This document shows positions 11,095 to 22,118 of a DNA stretch of 64,000 nt, piece after piece. The stretch comes from Bufo bufo (taxonomy: Eukaryota; Chordata; Amphibia; Anura; Bufonidae): the NCBI RefSeq assembly GCF_905171765.1, contig NC_053389.1, forward strand, positions 786,042,772 through 786,106,771, written 5' to 3'. The stretch's first letter is position 1. Every line of letters starts with the position of its first letter. Position numbers and translations under genes: made by a program. The notes beneath the pieces are model-generated. The model made no database searches. It was not told the DNA's origin and saw nothing but the letters and a program-made list of their open reading frames with translations.

Positions 11095-11444
11095 CTAAAA
11101 ATTTCCTTGGTTCTCTCTCTCGTGGTGCTGTCGTGGATGAGGGGAAAAATGACGATTACTCTTACCGGTAATTGGATTTTCCTCAACCCACGACAGCACC
11201 CATATTTTCCCTACCCTCTTTCTTTTGGTGCTGCTTTCCACACATGGGTGTTGCCGAAAAAAATAAAAATAAATATGGGGCGGAGTTCCTCGAATCCTTG
11301 GAAAACACATACTGAAGTTGGAGGGGAGTCTCCGCCTTTTTGCACCTCAGGTTTCCTGTCTTTGGGGGCGGATCCTCTCTCTCGTGGTGCTGTCGTGGGT
11401 TCAGAAAAATCCAATTACTGGTAAGAGTAATCTTCATTTTCATG
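11095..11444. repeat. DIRS-A internal complementary region and right terminal repeat
   Basis: The segment 11110-11200 contains GTGGTGCTGTCGTGG and, 40 bases on, CCACGACAGCAC, with ATTACTCTTACCGGTAATTG in between. The segment 11371-11444 repeats TCTCTCTCGTGGTGCTGTCG and then runs as the reverse complement of the first block (CCAATTACTGGTAAGAGTAA). A junction-like block complementary to the terminal repeat, placed after the recombinase, is the DIRS architecture. The right element border is near 11444; the left one is outside the window. Confidence 0.72.
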
Positions 11445-11452
11445 CATTTGCC

Positions 11453-11530
11453 TTAAAGGGAATGTGTCACAGAATTATTATTTTTTTCTGTCAGTTAAAA
11501 CCAGATAGTGACACACATTCCCTTTTTCTA
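11453..11530. repeat. Short inverted repeat (MITE-like)
   Basis: AAAGGGAATGTGTCAC at about 11456 is mirrored by GTGACACACATTCCCTTT at 11508-11525. The left edge carries TTAA. Probably part of a small TTAA MITE whose right end merges with the AACCCCTTTAA before 11584. Confidence 0.6.
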
Positions 11531-11579
11531 ATCTGTTATTTTCTGAAAGGTCATCGATAGTAAAAAGCGGACAACCCCT

Positions 11580-13179
11580 TTAACCCTTTCAGTACCGGGC
11601 CACTTTTTACCTTAAATCCCAGGCCGATTTCTGCTTAGAAGTTTAGAAGCTATTTTTCAAATTTTCAACAAAATTTCCAAAATCAATTTTTAGGCACCAA
11701 TTCAGTAATAAAGTGATTTTGAGGGGCTTATCTAATGTAAACCACCCATAAATGACCACATTTTAGAAACTACACCCCTCAAATTATTCAGAAATGATGT
11801 TACAAACTTTGTTAACTCTTGAGGTGTTCCACAAGAATTAAAGGAAAATGGAGGTGAAATTTCAAAATTTCACTTTTTTTGTAGATTTTTTATGTTAATC
11901 ACTTTTTTCTTGCAACACAGCAAGGGCTAAATTGCTAAATAAACCTCAATATATATTACTCTGACTCTGCAGTTTACAGAAATACATTAAATTGCTCTAT
12001 GGGCACGTGGCAGTGGTCAGAAGTAAATGGAGCGCCATATGGATTTTGGAAGCAGATTTCACTAGAATGGTTTTACCCTGACGTACCCCTACAGTGGAAA
12101 CCCTCAAAAAGTAACTCCATTTTGGAAACTACACCCCTTAAAGAATATATTAAGGGGGTACTGAGCACTTTGACCCCCAAGCGTTTTACGGAATTTGGAA
12201 ACACTTAGCTGTAAAAATGAAACGTTTTGTTTCTTCCAATAAAATGTTGCTTTTGCCCCAAATTTTTCATTTTCACAAGGGGTAACAGGAGAAAAAGCAC
12301 CCCAAAATTTGTTACCCATTTTCTCCTGAATACGGCAACACCCCATATGTGGTCGTAAACTGCTTTTGGGGGCACATGACTGGACTCGGAACGGAAGGAG
12401 CGCCATATGGCTTTTGCACAGATTTTGATGGATAGGTTTATGGGTGCCATTGGTTTTTATTTTTTAAGTGATTGTCTTATGGGGGGGCTCATTTTTTGCG
12501 GGGTGAGGTGACATTTTGGTGTCATTTTGGGGTACGTAAGACTTTTTGATCGCTTGGTATTTAACTTTTTGTGAGGCAAGGTGAAAAAAAAAGGCTGTTT
12601 TGGCATAGGTGTTTTTTTTTTTTTTTTTTACAGCATTCACCTGAAGGGGCATATAATGTGATATTTTTATAGGGCAGGTTGTTACGGACACGGCGATATC
12701 TAATATGTCTACTTTTCTTTTTTTCCCCCTATATTTTACAATTATTTTTTTTACTTTATTTTGGGAAAAGGATCCTTTATTTTTATTTATTTTTTATTTT
12801 TTTACTTTACACTTTTAATTATTTTTTGTGAAACTTTATTTTTTTAACTTCTTTTTTCACATTATTTTTTGTCCCACTCTGGGTCTTCAACTTTTGGGGG
12901 TCTGATCCCCTTCTGTATTGTAATACATTGACTGTTAGTGTATTACAGACTGTAATATACTTACAGCTGCCTTCCATGCCATCGGGTCCCCGTCACAGCA
13001 GCACGGGGAGCCGATGGACACCCCGCACCCGGCAGGATACCTCACCGCTGCCAGCGCATACAGCAGGGGTCCGGCTATCAGTGACTGCCGGACCCATGCC
13101 GCTGATCGGGCGGGCGCAAATCCTGCACCTACCCGATCAGTCCGCCGTACATGTACAGCGCTGTCATCCTATGGGTTAA
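11580..13179. mobile_element. TTAA-flanked non-autonomous transposon (piggyBac- or Kolobok-like)
   Basis: TTAA at 11580-11583 and 13176-13179 flank inner ends CCCTTTCAGTACCGG and (reverse-complemented) CCCATAGGATGACAGC. Start CCC next to TTAA is typical of piggyBac ends. The interior has no ORF. It holds AT-rich conserved modules in the orientation opposite to that in 8597-10285, for example ATTTTGGGGTACGTAAG and CGGCGATATCTAATATG, and two related blocks with GGAGCGCCATATGG (about 12030 and 12400). The last 300 bp are GC-rich. Confidence 0.75.
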
Positions 13180-13204
13180 GGGATTCATTAAAAAACCAAA
13201 ATTG

Positions 13205-13619
13205 TTAGAGGACCTGTCATCTCTCCTGACATGCCTGTTTTAATAGCTTCATGCATTCCTCATGTAATAACTATTCTGGAGCATCTATTCTTATGGCTCT
13301 ATGTTTTGCCATCCCTCTATTATTTCTACTAGAAGTTATGAATAAATTGCTAGCAGTCTGCAGTAAGGGTACAGAGGGGAGGTAACAAGTTGGGGGTGTG
13401 TACCTGCACAGTCTGAAAATGGCAGCACTGATTGGATAGAGAGAGTCTGTGCAGGGGCATACCCCAAATTGTTACCTCCCCTATGTACCCTTTCTGAAGT
13501 AATAGAGGGATGGCACCACATAGAACCATAAGAATAGATGCTCCAGAATAGTTATTACATGGGCAATGCATGAAGCTATTAAAACAGACATGTCAGGAGT
13601 GGGGAGAAGTCCTCTTTAA
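13205..13619. mobile_element. Hairpin MITE of about 410 bp
   Basis: Nearly the whole segment is one inverted repeat: GAGGACCTGTCATCTCTCC (13208) to CTTATGGCTCTATG is mirrored by CATAGAACCATAAG to AGAAGTCCTC (13615). A second, inner pair (GTACAGAGGGGAGGTAACAA against TTGTTACCTCCCCTATGTAC) sits around the centre. TTAA is present at the right edge (13616-13619) and degraded at the left. Confidence 0.88.
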
Positions 13620-14140
13620 CTCCACAGAGGTACGTCACAGCAAAAAGAAATAGTCATCCTCCTGATGTGGGCCAGATGAAAAGACAGGGAAAGTGAAAAA
13701 AATAGGACCAAAGTTTGCTTTGGGGCCCATAGGCCCTCCTTCCCTCCCTGTGTAGTAACCTCTACTCATGCCACAGGACCATGATACAGAGAACATGCCT
13801 CAAGGTCTGATTTGGATGGCCGAATGTGTCATCTGTGTGCACGACAGACAGCACACGGACCCATGAAGCTCACTGGTGCCATTCCCACCTTGGTCTTCTT
13901 TGTGGGCAGACTCGGGGTATGCAGTACTTTGGCCCGTGTCTCATGGAACACGTTGCTAGAGACAGTTGTTCTTGGTGGTGGTTATTACCACGATCTCCGA
14001 GAACCTGGAGATAATTAATATTTCCTAGCTAAGGGTTTTCTACAATGACATCTAGCCTGCAATCTGCGCTCCAGACTGATCCATTTTAGCTGCACTGATA
14101 CATTGTAACAAACAGGAGAGCGATTCAGGGTGAGAGGCCT
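13620..14140. other. Non-coding stretch without a recognised element
   Basis: I see no ORF of weight. The tail at about 14086-14125 (TGCACTGATACATTGTAACA) is a diverged relative of 58618-58645 (ACACTGATAAATTGTAGCAA), so a small dispersed repeat is present. Confidence 0.4.
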
Positions 14141-14282
14141 GAGCTCCCAGTGTCATCTAGCAGTTGTGTCTTGACCAGCAACCCAGCGGTTCTTGAATGG
14201 TTGACTCGGTCATCCACTTCATCCCTAGTGACATCAGACACCCCCAGCCAAGAGTCGTGGGTTCGTCAGACACAACCCGTAG

Positions 14283-16935
14283 TTGGCATGGCCCGTAAGC
14301 AGGCCCTGTACACCCTCACCTGTCCTCAACCTGCCTCTGTCCTTTTCTGTTCCCTCAGCCAGACAAGTATTATATGCTGTGGGCTCAGCTCCACTATACA
14401 GAGAGGGCGAGCTACTAAAAGACAGTCAGCAGCTACTGGCCAGCCAAGATGTGGAGGAGACATCTGCCGCTTCCTCCGGTAGGTGGGCAAGTAGTGATGA
14501 GGAGAGTGGCGTGGGAGCTGGTGTTGCGAGCGGTCAGGCTCCTGACCCAGAGATCGTTGAGGAGAACATCAGTGACGTGCAGACAGTACTCGATGATGAT
14601 GATGTAGCTGATCGCACTTGGGAGCCGGTTGAATTAGGGGCTTCATCATCATCGGGAGAAGAGGGTGGCAGCTTGCCCGTGAGGCAGCGGCGGAGCCAGC
14701 AAGTCACTAGCGTGGCCAGGAGTCAGCAGGGTGGCAGCAGTGGGAGGTCTGGAGCCAAATGTGCCTGGGGTAGAACACCCGCTACACAGGAACCTACCTG
14801 CCCAGAAAGTAGTGGTGCAGGGGTTCACGGAAGCAGCGGTGGTAGCAGTCAGTGCGGAGTGTTGGGGGTAAAATCACCTACTCAGTGTGGCAGTTTTTTG
14901 TTAAGCCGTCGGAGAAGGTGAACAGGGCCATTTGTAGAAACAGTGGGCAGTAGGTGAAGCGTGGCCAGGGTGCCAATGTTGGCACCACGGCCCTGCGTCA
15001 ACATATGCAGCATCATCATAAAGTGGCCCGGGAGAACCGTGGCTCTGATGTGGTGGTCCAGCCTGCCGCAGCAACCACTGCATCACCCAGTGGCACGCAC
15101 CCGATTTCAGGCAGTCAAGGCTCCACCACCTCAGCCGAAGGGAGCTGTCTGTCCTTCCCATCATCTGCTGGTCCGGATGCTCCTGCTTCTCCTCCTACTC
15201 CTCGTCAGTCCTTTCATCAGCAATCGATCAACAAAGCAATTGGCAAGAGACAACAGTATGCGTGCACTTATCCAGCGGCACAGAAGCTGAATGTGCTCCT
15301 GGCCAAGTTGCTGGTGCTGCAGTCCCTCCCTTTCCAAGTGATGCAATCTGCACCTTTCAGAGAACTGATGGCTTGTGCCGAGCCAAGGTGGAGAGTCCCA
15401 AGCCGTCATTTCTTTGCCAAAAAGGCAGTACCAGCCCTGCACACGTATGTAGAACAGAAGGTGGGCCAGTCCTTGAGCCAGTTGGTGTCTGCCAAAGTGG
15501 ACGGCAGCGCCGATGTGTGGAGCTGTAACTACCATCAGGGACAATACATGTCCTTTACAGCCCACTGGGTGAATGTGGTTCCTGCACAGCCACACCAGCA
15601 ACTTGGCCAAGTGACGCCGCTTCTGCCTCCACGTTCTCACGCCATTGGTCCTGCGACAATGTCCGCCTCTGCCTCCTCATCCTCCACCATTTCCTCAGCC
15701 TCCACTGCAGGGACAATTCACAGTGCCCTTCCAGCATACTACATGTGTAGGGCACGGTGGTGTCATGCTGTGCTGCACCTTGTTTGCCTGGGCAAACAGA
15801 GTCACACAGGGGAGGAACTGCTCCGTGTCCTTCATCAAGAAATCAAATCCTGGCTTTCTCTGCGACAACTCAAAATAGGAACCATGGTGACTGACAACGG
15901 AAAGAAAATTATCTCGGTGCTGAATCAAGGAGGGCTGAGCCGTGCGCCCTGCATGGCACATGTGTTCAATCTGGTTGTCAAGCAGTTCTTGAAGTTTTAC
16001 ACCCATCTACAAGACATCCTAAATATTGTAAATTTGGCTGGTCAGGGGACTGGAGACATGGCGCACAGATCTCACGGCCACATGAGTCCTGTGGGGGCTG
16101 AACTGGAGGAGGAGGACATTGGAGCACAAGCAATGTGTAGCGAAATGGGTGGTTTTTATACACAGGTGACAGGAGAGGAGGAGCAGGAGCAGTCAGAGGC
16201 GCTTAAGGGTGATGAGGAAGACGAGCCAGAGGACCCAGACACACCGTGGCAGTATGCAGTGGAGATGGAGGCAGGGAGTCCCTTGCACAAATGGCCCAAT
16301 TCTTGCTCACTTGCTTGCATAGTGACAGCTGGATTGTTAGCATTCGGCAGAGGGATGACTTCTGGCTCTCCACCTTGTTGGACACTCGCTACCGGTCCAA
16401 AATAGAGACATGCCTATCTGCGCTATCGTCCATCCTCTTGCAGGTCTGACCGGGGGAGGGCCCTCTGCGCTCACCTTCCTCTGCCATGGCTGCTGTGGCA
16501 GGGTGGGGGGGTGGGGTAGGAGCAGTTCCAGCTCCATCAGCAGCAACTTTAGTCGAGAGTCGCTGATGAGCAGCTTTCTTCACTCGCCTAGTGAAGAAAC
16601 TACACCAGCAGCAGCTAGACCTGGAGCAGGACCTGAACCAGCAGGTGGTGGCATACTTGGACAGCACCCTGCCACCCCACATTGAAGATCCGCTGGACTA
16701 CTGGGCAGCCAAACTGGATTTGTGGCTGCAGCTGGTAGAGTTTGCCCTGGAAAAGCTTTCCTGCCTGGCCAGTAGTGTGGCATCAGAGCGGGTGTTTAGT
16801 GTGGCGGGGGCCATAGTTATCCCAAGAAGAACTCGCCTCTCAACCCAAAATGTGGAGAGACTGACCTTTGTCAAGATGAATCAGGCGTGGATCAGCCAGG
16901 ATTTCCACCCACCAATGCCTGATGTATCAGACTAG
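14283..16935 (+). pseudogene. hAT transposase with BED zinc finger, decayed
   Basis: Cut-and-paste transposase relic. N-terminal part (14283-14921): serine- and acid-rich, low complexity. A frameshift follows, then a BED finger (about 14875-15030: YSVWQFFVKPSEKV, TTALRQHMQHHH). It has an in-frame TAG at 14951, and the second finger cysteine seems replaced (ICRNSG). The central catalytic region runs to about 16130 (FFAKKAVPALHTYVEQKV, GTMVTDNGKKI with an Asp, RAPCMAHVFNLVVK). The frame is lost between about 16405 and 16591. The C-terminal hATC dimerisation region follows (SSVASERVFSVAG, RRTRLSTQNVERLTFVKMN). The frame at 14954-16405 is 483 codons but opens with GTG only because of the upstream stop. 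Clearly inactive. Confidence 0.88.
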
Positions 16936-16966
16936 ATCATCCATGGTGCCACACCAACACTTTGAC

Positions 16967-17073
16967 CGGTTTCTTCTGGCTACCTGCCTCAGCTATGAGT
17001 CTGATGCTGCCACACATCTGGTTTCTTCTGGCTACCTGCCTCAGCTATGAGTCTGATGCTGCCACACATCTGA
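16967..17073. repeat. 53 bp tandem duplication
   Basis: TTTCTTCTGGCTACCTGCCT … CTGATGCTGCCACACATCT occurs twice in direct succession just after the transposase stop. Confidence 0.9.
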
Positions 17074-17149
17074 TGCTAAGTGCTCCTTCTTTCACCCACC
17101 ATCTTCAGCTGGTACTGGTATTGCCACCCACCTCCCCACTCTGTCACCG

Positions 17150-17605
17150 GGTCTCTCTGTGGCCTCCTAATGCTGCTGCCACCTCCACACTCTCATTGTG
17201 CCACCTTGTGGCCTCCCCCTGATGCTACTGCTGCTGCCACCTCCACGCACTATCATTGTGCCACTCTGTGGCCTCCTGATACTGCTGCCACCTCCACATT
17301 GGCATCGTGCCACTCTGTGGCCTCCTGATGCTGCTGCCACATCCACACTGTCATTGTGCCACCCTGTGGCCTCCTCCTGATGCTGCTGCTGCCGCCACCT
17401 CCACACTCTGTGGCCTCCTGATGCTGCTGCTGCCACCTACACACTGTCATTGTGCCACTCTGTGGCCTCCTCCTGATGCTGCTGCCACCTCCAGACTCTG
17501 TCATTGGGCCACTCTGTGGTCTCCTCATGCTGCTTCCACCTCACCACTATGTCACTGGGCCAATCTGTGGACTTCTCATGCTGTTCCCACCCTTCCCACT
17601 TCATG
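17150..17605. repeat. CT-rich minisatellite, about 50-60 bp unit
   Basis: Diverged copies of CTCTGTGGCCTCCTGATGCT followed by GCTGCCACCTCCACACT and GTCATTGTGCCA, about eight copies, in the 3' non-coding part of the hAT element. Copies differ by added GCT or CTC triplets. Confidence 0.88.
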
Positions 17606-18509
17606 ACTGGGCCACTATTTTGCCTTTCGGCCTGGCTGACATCATCATTTATTTGACCCTTCTTCTGATCTGTCAGAAGGAAGGAAAAATGAGACGCAAC
17701 AATGGATCCTGTCTATGTAACAGCTGTAAGGCCTGCATGACATGGTCCCTATTTTGTATCAGAATTGGCTTATGATTTGGTAGCCAAAAGCAGGAGTGGG
17801 TACAAAACACAGAAGACATGCAAATATTCCATTCACGTGTCATCTCTGTTTTGGATCCACTCCTGTTTTTTTGAGCTTTAGCAATACTGATGGATTACTG
17901 ACCAAATGCTGACTAAATGAAGGCGGATGCTCCACAGACAGGATCCGTTTTTTGGGAGTTATTGTTCTGACGAATCAGAGGAAGGGCAAAATAATCAGTG
18001 ACGTCAACACAAACTTACTCCTGACACCCTCTCCAGTCTGTCGGGGGGCTCTACTTGTATAAGCGTTTAATAGAACACGTTCTTTAGAAATCTATGTGGA
18101 ATCAGCTGCTGACAGTGTAAAAGGAGTGCGCTCTTTCACTCTATAGCAGGATCTTGGGCCTCTGCACGGTTCTTTATACCTGGCGCTAACATTGACCTGT
18201 AAGGCTGGGTTCATACTTAAGTTATTTGGTCAGTTTTGGCGCTGTGACTGCCCAAATAAGTGAAGTGTGCAGTGATTCTAAGAGCGACGCCTGTCATCTG
18301 CATGTCATACTGACTCACAGTATTGTTTCACTACCATAGCAGACTCCCTATGCGTGTTACTGCAAGGCACAGTGTTCTACACCACTGTAAAGACTCTCTG
18401 CAGCCAGGAAATAGCAGTTTTTTTAACGCGATTTCGGATCGAAACAAATTTTTCCGGAAAATTCGGCGAACCGGCTGAATCGGATTTTTAAGAAATTCGC
18501 TCATCTCTA

Positions 18510-18960
18510 GGTGCATTTACAAGACCGTACTTTTGGTCCGCATCCAATCCGCATTTTATGTGGACCCATTCATTTCAATGGGTTCACGAAAAATGAGGAC
18601 AGCACACCGTGTGCTGTACACATCTGTATGTCCATTCCGAGGTCCCGCAAAAAAGATAGAACATGTCCTAATAATGTCAGTTTTTTGGACAAGGATAGGC
18701 CTTGTTACAATGGATTTGCAATGGAGTTGCACGGACTTCATCCGTATTTTTTGCGGATCCGCGTTTTGAGGACCACAAAACACATATGGTTGTGTGAATG
18801 CATCCTTAGGGCTCATGCACACAACTGTATGTATTTTATGGTATGATGCGGTCCACAAAGAATGGATGATATCTGTGTGACGTCCATGTTGCATCATTTT
18901 TTTTTGTGAATCCATTGTAACAATGTGATATAATCCAAAAATAGAGGAAGGACAGCACCA
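18510..18960. repeat. Dispersed non-coding repeat with inverted segments
   Basis: No ORF of weight. Includes CATTCATTTCAATGGGTTC, ACACCGTGTGCTGTACAC and AGAACATGTCCTAATA, then GTATTTTTTGCGGATCCGCG, which is roughly complementary to the start (CCGCATCCAATCCGCATTTT). A second similar unit starts near 18810 (GGGCTCATGCACACAACTG). I recognise this as a common frog-type repeat; its class is uncertain. Confidence 0.5.
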
Positions 18961-19459
18961 CTTACTACAAATTCTTTGTGAGTCCAAATCTAAGCTGCGT
19001 TGCTCGCGATGTCAGGCCCCAGCCCGAAGGGCCCCTTAAATGCCTGTAGCTTGAAAAAGACTGATGGCATCTGCATGGAAAAAACTGAAACACTGAACGC
19101 AATCGCAGACAAGAGTGACTGAACAGATTCTGACACGAATTGTATCGTTCTTGTGAAAGAGGCCTAAGGAGATGAGTACAGATCCCCAAAATACTTCAAA
19201 GTTCCCCAAGATTTGAAATGTCTCTATAAAGATAGAAGTGAGTGCTCCAAGACCAATTATGTCACCTTCCCAAGTACCCCAGTATCCTGGTGATGGTATG
19301 CCATCTGCTGCTCCATCATGGTCGCAGCGAGCCTGGTAGCTCTCCTCACTTGAGCATAATCTGAGGCCATGGGTCAGATCTGGTATATGGCATGAAAATC
19401 CTACCAAGATAGGTTTATATTGCTGGAAGAAGTTTCATAAGGTTTCCCCATCTTAATGA
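18961..19459. other. Unique-looking stretch between repeats
   Basis: No recognised element. A minus-strand open frame (19036-19407, 123 codons) has no similarity I can name and no codon-level signal; I do not call it a gene. This DNA and 24079-24840 were contiguous before the hAT element at 19468 inserted. Confidence 0.4.
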
Positions 19460-19696
19460 GTTAAAATTAGGGTTGAGCGAACCCGAACTTTAGTATTTTA
19501 GGACCCCGGACCAGAACTCGAACTTTTCAGTAAAAGTTTGGGTTCGAGTTCGGTGTTCGGCGATTTAATGACGCTTTTTGAAAGACTGCAGAGCAGCCAA
19601 TCAACAAGCGTTTAACTCTTGTGCCCTTAGAAGCCATCACAACCATGCCTACTAATGGCATGGCTGTGATTGGCCAGTGCAGCATGTGACCCAGCC

Positions 19697-19706
19697 TCTA
19701 TATAAG
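19697..19706 (+). promoter_or_regulatory. TATA box of the hAT element
   Basis: TCTATATAAG lies about 230 bp inside the left end, followed by a GC-balanced leader, and precedes the transposase remnants on the same strand. Likely the element's own promoter. Confidence 0.5.
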
Positions 19707-19829
19707 CTGGAGTCACGTAGCGCCGCATGTCACTCTGCTGTGCTTAGTGTAGGGATAGGATGCTGCTGCTGCTGTGAGGGAGAGAATAGGACAGAATCTG
19801 ATATCAGAACTTGTTAACTCGGCGATCTA

Positions 19830-21365
19830 CAGTCGTGGCCAAAAGTTTTGAGAATTACATAAATATTGGAAATTGGAAAAGTTGCTGCTTAAGTTTTTAT
19901 AATAGCAATTTGCATATACTCCAGAATGTTATGAAGAGTGATCAGATGAATTTCATAGTCCTTCTTTGCCATAAAAATTTACTTAATCCCAAAAAAAACT
20001 TTCCACTGCATTTCATTGCTGTCATTAAAGGACCTGCTGAGATCATTTCAGTAATCGTCTTGATAACTCAGGTGAGAATGTTGACGAGCAAAAGGCTGGA
20101 GATCATTATGTCAGGCTGATTGGTTTAAAATGGCAGACTTGACATGTTAAAAGGAGGGTGATGCTTGAAATCATTGTTCTTCCATTGTTAACCATGGTGA
20201 CTTGCAAAGAAACGCGTGCAGCCATGATTGCGTTGCATAAAAATGGCTTCACAGGCAAGGATATTGTGGCTACTAAGATTGCACCTCAATCAACAATTTA
20301 TAGGATCATCAAGAACTTCAAGGAAAGAGGTTCAATTATTGTTAAGAAGGCTTCAGGGCATCCAAGAAAGTCCAGCAAGCGCCAGGATCGTCTCCTAAAG
20401 AGGATTCAGCTGCGGGATCGGAGTGCCACCAGTGCAGAGCTTGCTCAGGAATGGCAGCAGGCAGGTGTGAGGCGAAGACTTTTGGAAGATGGCCTGGTGT
20501 CAAGAAGGGCAGCAAAGATGCGACTTCTCTCAAAAAAAAACATCAGGGACAGATTGATCTTCTGCAGAAAGTTTGGTGAATGGACTGCTGAGGACTGGGG
20601 CGAAGTCATATTCTCTGATGAAACCTCTTTCCGATTGTTTGGGGCATCTGGAAAAAGGCTTGTCCGGAGAAGAAAAGGTGAGCGCTACCATCAGTCCTGT
20701 GTCATGCCAACAGTAAAGCATCCTGAGACCATTCATGTGTGGAGTTGCTTCTCATCCAAGGGAGTGGGCTCACTCACAATTTTGCCCAAAAACACAGCCA
20801 TGAATAAAGAATGGTACCAAAACACCCTCCAACAACAACTTCTTCCAACAATCCAACAACAGTTTGGTGAAGAACAATGCATTTTCCAGCACGATGGAGC
20901 ACCGTGCCATAAGGCAAAAGTGATAACTAAGTGGCTCGGGGACCAAAACGTTGACATTTTGGGTCCATGGCCTGGAAACTCCCCAGATCTTAATCCCATT
21001 GAGAACTTGCGGTCAATCCTCAAGAGGCGGGTGGACAAACAAAAACCCACTAATTCTGACAAACTCCAAGAAGTGATTATGAAAGAATGGGTTGCTATCA
21101 GTCAGGAATTGGCCCAGAAGTTGATTGAGAGCATGCCCAGTCGAATTGCAGAGGTCCTGAAAAAGAAGGGCCAACACTGCAAATACTGACTCTTTGCATA
21201 AATGTCATGTAATTTTCGATAAAAGCCTTTGAAACGTATGAAGTGCGTGTAATTATATTTCACTACATCACAGAAACAACTGAAACAAAGATCTAAAAGC
21301 AGTTTAGCAGCAAGCTTTGTGAAAACTAATATTTGTGTCATTCTCAAAACTTTTGGCCACGACTG
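19830..21365 (+). mobile_element. Tc1-like transposon, apparently complete
   Basis: Inverted ends share 26 identical bases beginning CAGTCGTGGCCAAAAGTTTT (19830 onward; mirrored to 21365), followed by similarity with two mismatches. TA duplicates flank both sides (19828-19829 and 21366-21367). Length is 1536 bp, normal for Tc1. It carries one uninterrupted transposase ORF in the same orientation. Inserted in the hAT element 19468-24070. Confidence 0.95.
20194..21189 (+). CDS. Tc1-family transposase, uninterrupted ORF
   Basis: Transposase expected to bind the element's inverted repeats and move it by cut and paste into TA. The ATG at 20194 (context ACCATGG, protein start MVTCKETRAAMIALHKNGF) is preferred over 20158 because the family begins at MVT and the 12 extra residues look like leader. 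Domains: N-terminal helix-turn-helix (GKDIVATKIAPQSTIYRII), a GHPRKSSKRQ linker, a second DNA-binding part with RRRLLEDGLVSRRAA, then the DDE core: Asp in FSDETSFRLFG, Asp in FQHDGAPCHKA, Glu in SPDLNPIENL. I count 35 residues between the second Asp and the Glu. The second DNA-binding part looks a few residues short before RRRLLEDG. The length of 331 residues is close to normal. Intact frame; activity unproven. Confidence 0.93.
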   Translation: MVTCKETRAAMIALHKNGFTGKDIVATKIAPQSTIYRIIKNFKERGSIIVKKASGHPRKSSKRQDRLLKRIQLRDRSATSAELAQEWQQAGVRRRLLEDGLVSRRAAKMRLLSKKNIRDRLIFCRKFGEWTAEDWGEVIFSDETSFRLFGASGKRLVRRRKGERYHQSCVMPTVKHPETIHVWSCFSSKGVGSLTILPKNTAMNKEWYQNTLQQQLLPTIQQQFGEEQCIFQHDGAPCHKAKVITKWLGDQNVDILGPWPGNSPDLNPIENLRSILKRRVDKQKPTNSDKLQEVIMKEWVAISQELAQKLIESMPSRIAEVLKKKGQHCKY

Positions 21366-22118
21366 TACAGTGATTTTGTTTTGTGGGTGCAGTGCAACAT
21401 TTTTTTACCCTGCCCTGAGCCCAGTGACAGAAAAATAACTTTTATCAATCTGTTAGTTAGGTGGGCGTCAGCGGCCATTTTGTGCGAGTTCAGTGCACCA
21501 GCACAGCATATGTGCCAGGGACAATAATTTAACCCTGTTCTGTTAGTTCAGTGGGCAACATATACCCATTACATTTTTTAAGTGCACCTGCACTGCATAT
21601 GTACCAGGGGAAGGCAAAAAATTATAGAGAATCGTTCTGTGAGTTCAGGGACCCAGGGGGTTACATATTCACATTTTTTTCTGTAAAGTACAGTCCAAGT
21701 AAATCCATCAGTTAGATTCTGTGGGGACAATTTTAATTTTTTTGGGCTAAAAAATACATTTGCGGCATTTCTGACATTGTTTTCTGACAGTCCAATAGAA
21801 GCGTTAAATACCGCTGTTATATTCTAGTTTTAAAAAAACACCCATTTTATGCAAGACCCTACATTTGGGGCCTTTGCTGCATTTGTCACAGTCAAATACA
21901 ACCAGTCAATACTGCAGTTACATTGTTGGTTGGAAAATTATAATGTCTTGTGACTGTGAAGTAATTGTATAAAAATCGCCTGTCACACTATTGTGTGACC
22001 TCAAGAAATTTTTCCTCTTTATGACACCTTACTCTCAGTGAACTTAATTGTTGACTATTGGCGGTTACATTGTCGCCTGACATAAACCATCTCTTAGTTT
22101 TGTGGGTGAAAGCAAACA

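Larger units (their letters stand above)
14141..18509 (+). mobile_element. BED-finger hAT transposon, left end not identified
   Basis: Contains a decayed hAT transposase (14283-16935). The right end reads CGCTCATCTCTA (18498-18509), which reverse-complements to TAGAGATGAGCG, a hAT-type terminus; a longer subterminal stretch (18420-18490) is rich in TTCCGGAA and TTCGGCGAA motifs. I could not find a matching left terminus or the 8 bp duplication, so the start is only the beginning of the transposase-associated region. The 3' non-coding part holds a 53 bp tandem duplication and a CT-rich minisatellite. Confidence 0.7.

Noticed and set aside
19036..19407. 123-codon minus-strand frame as a host gene or exon
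   Set aside because: No recognisable domain, splice context or similarity; length is within chance for this region.
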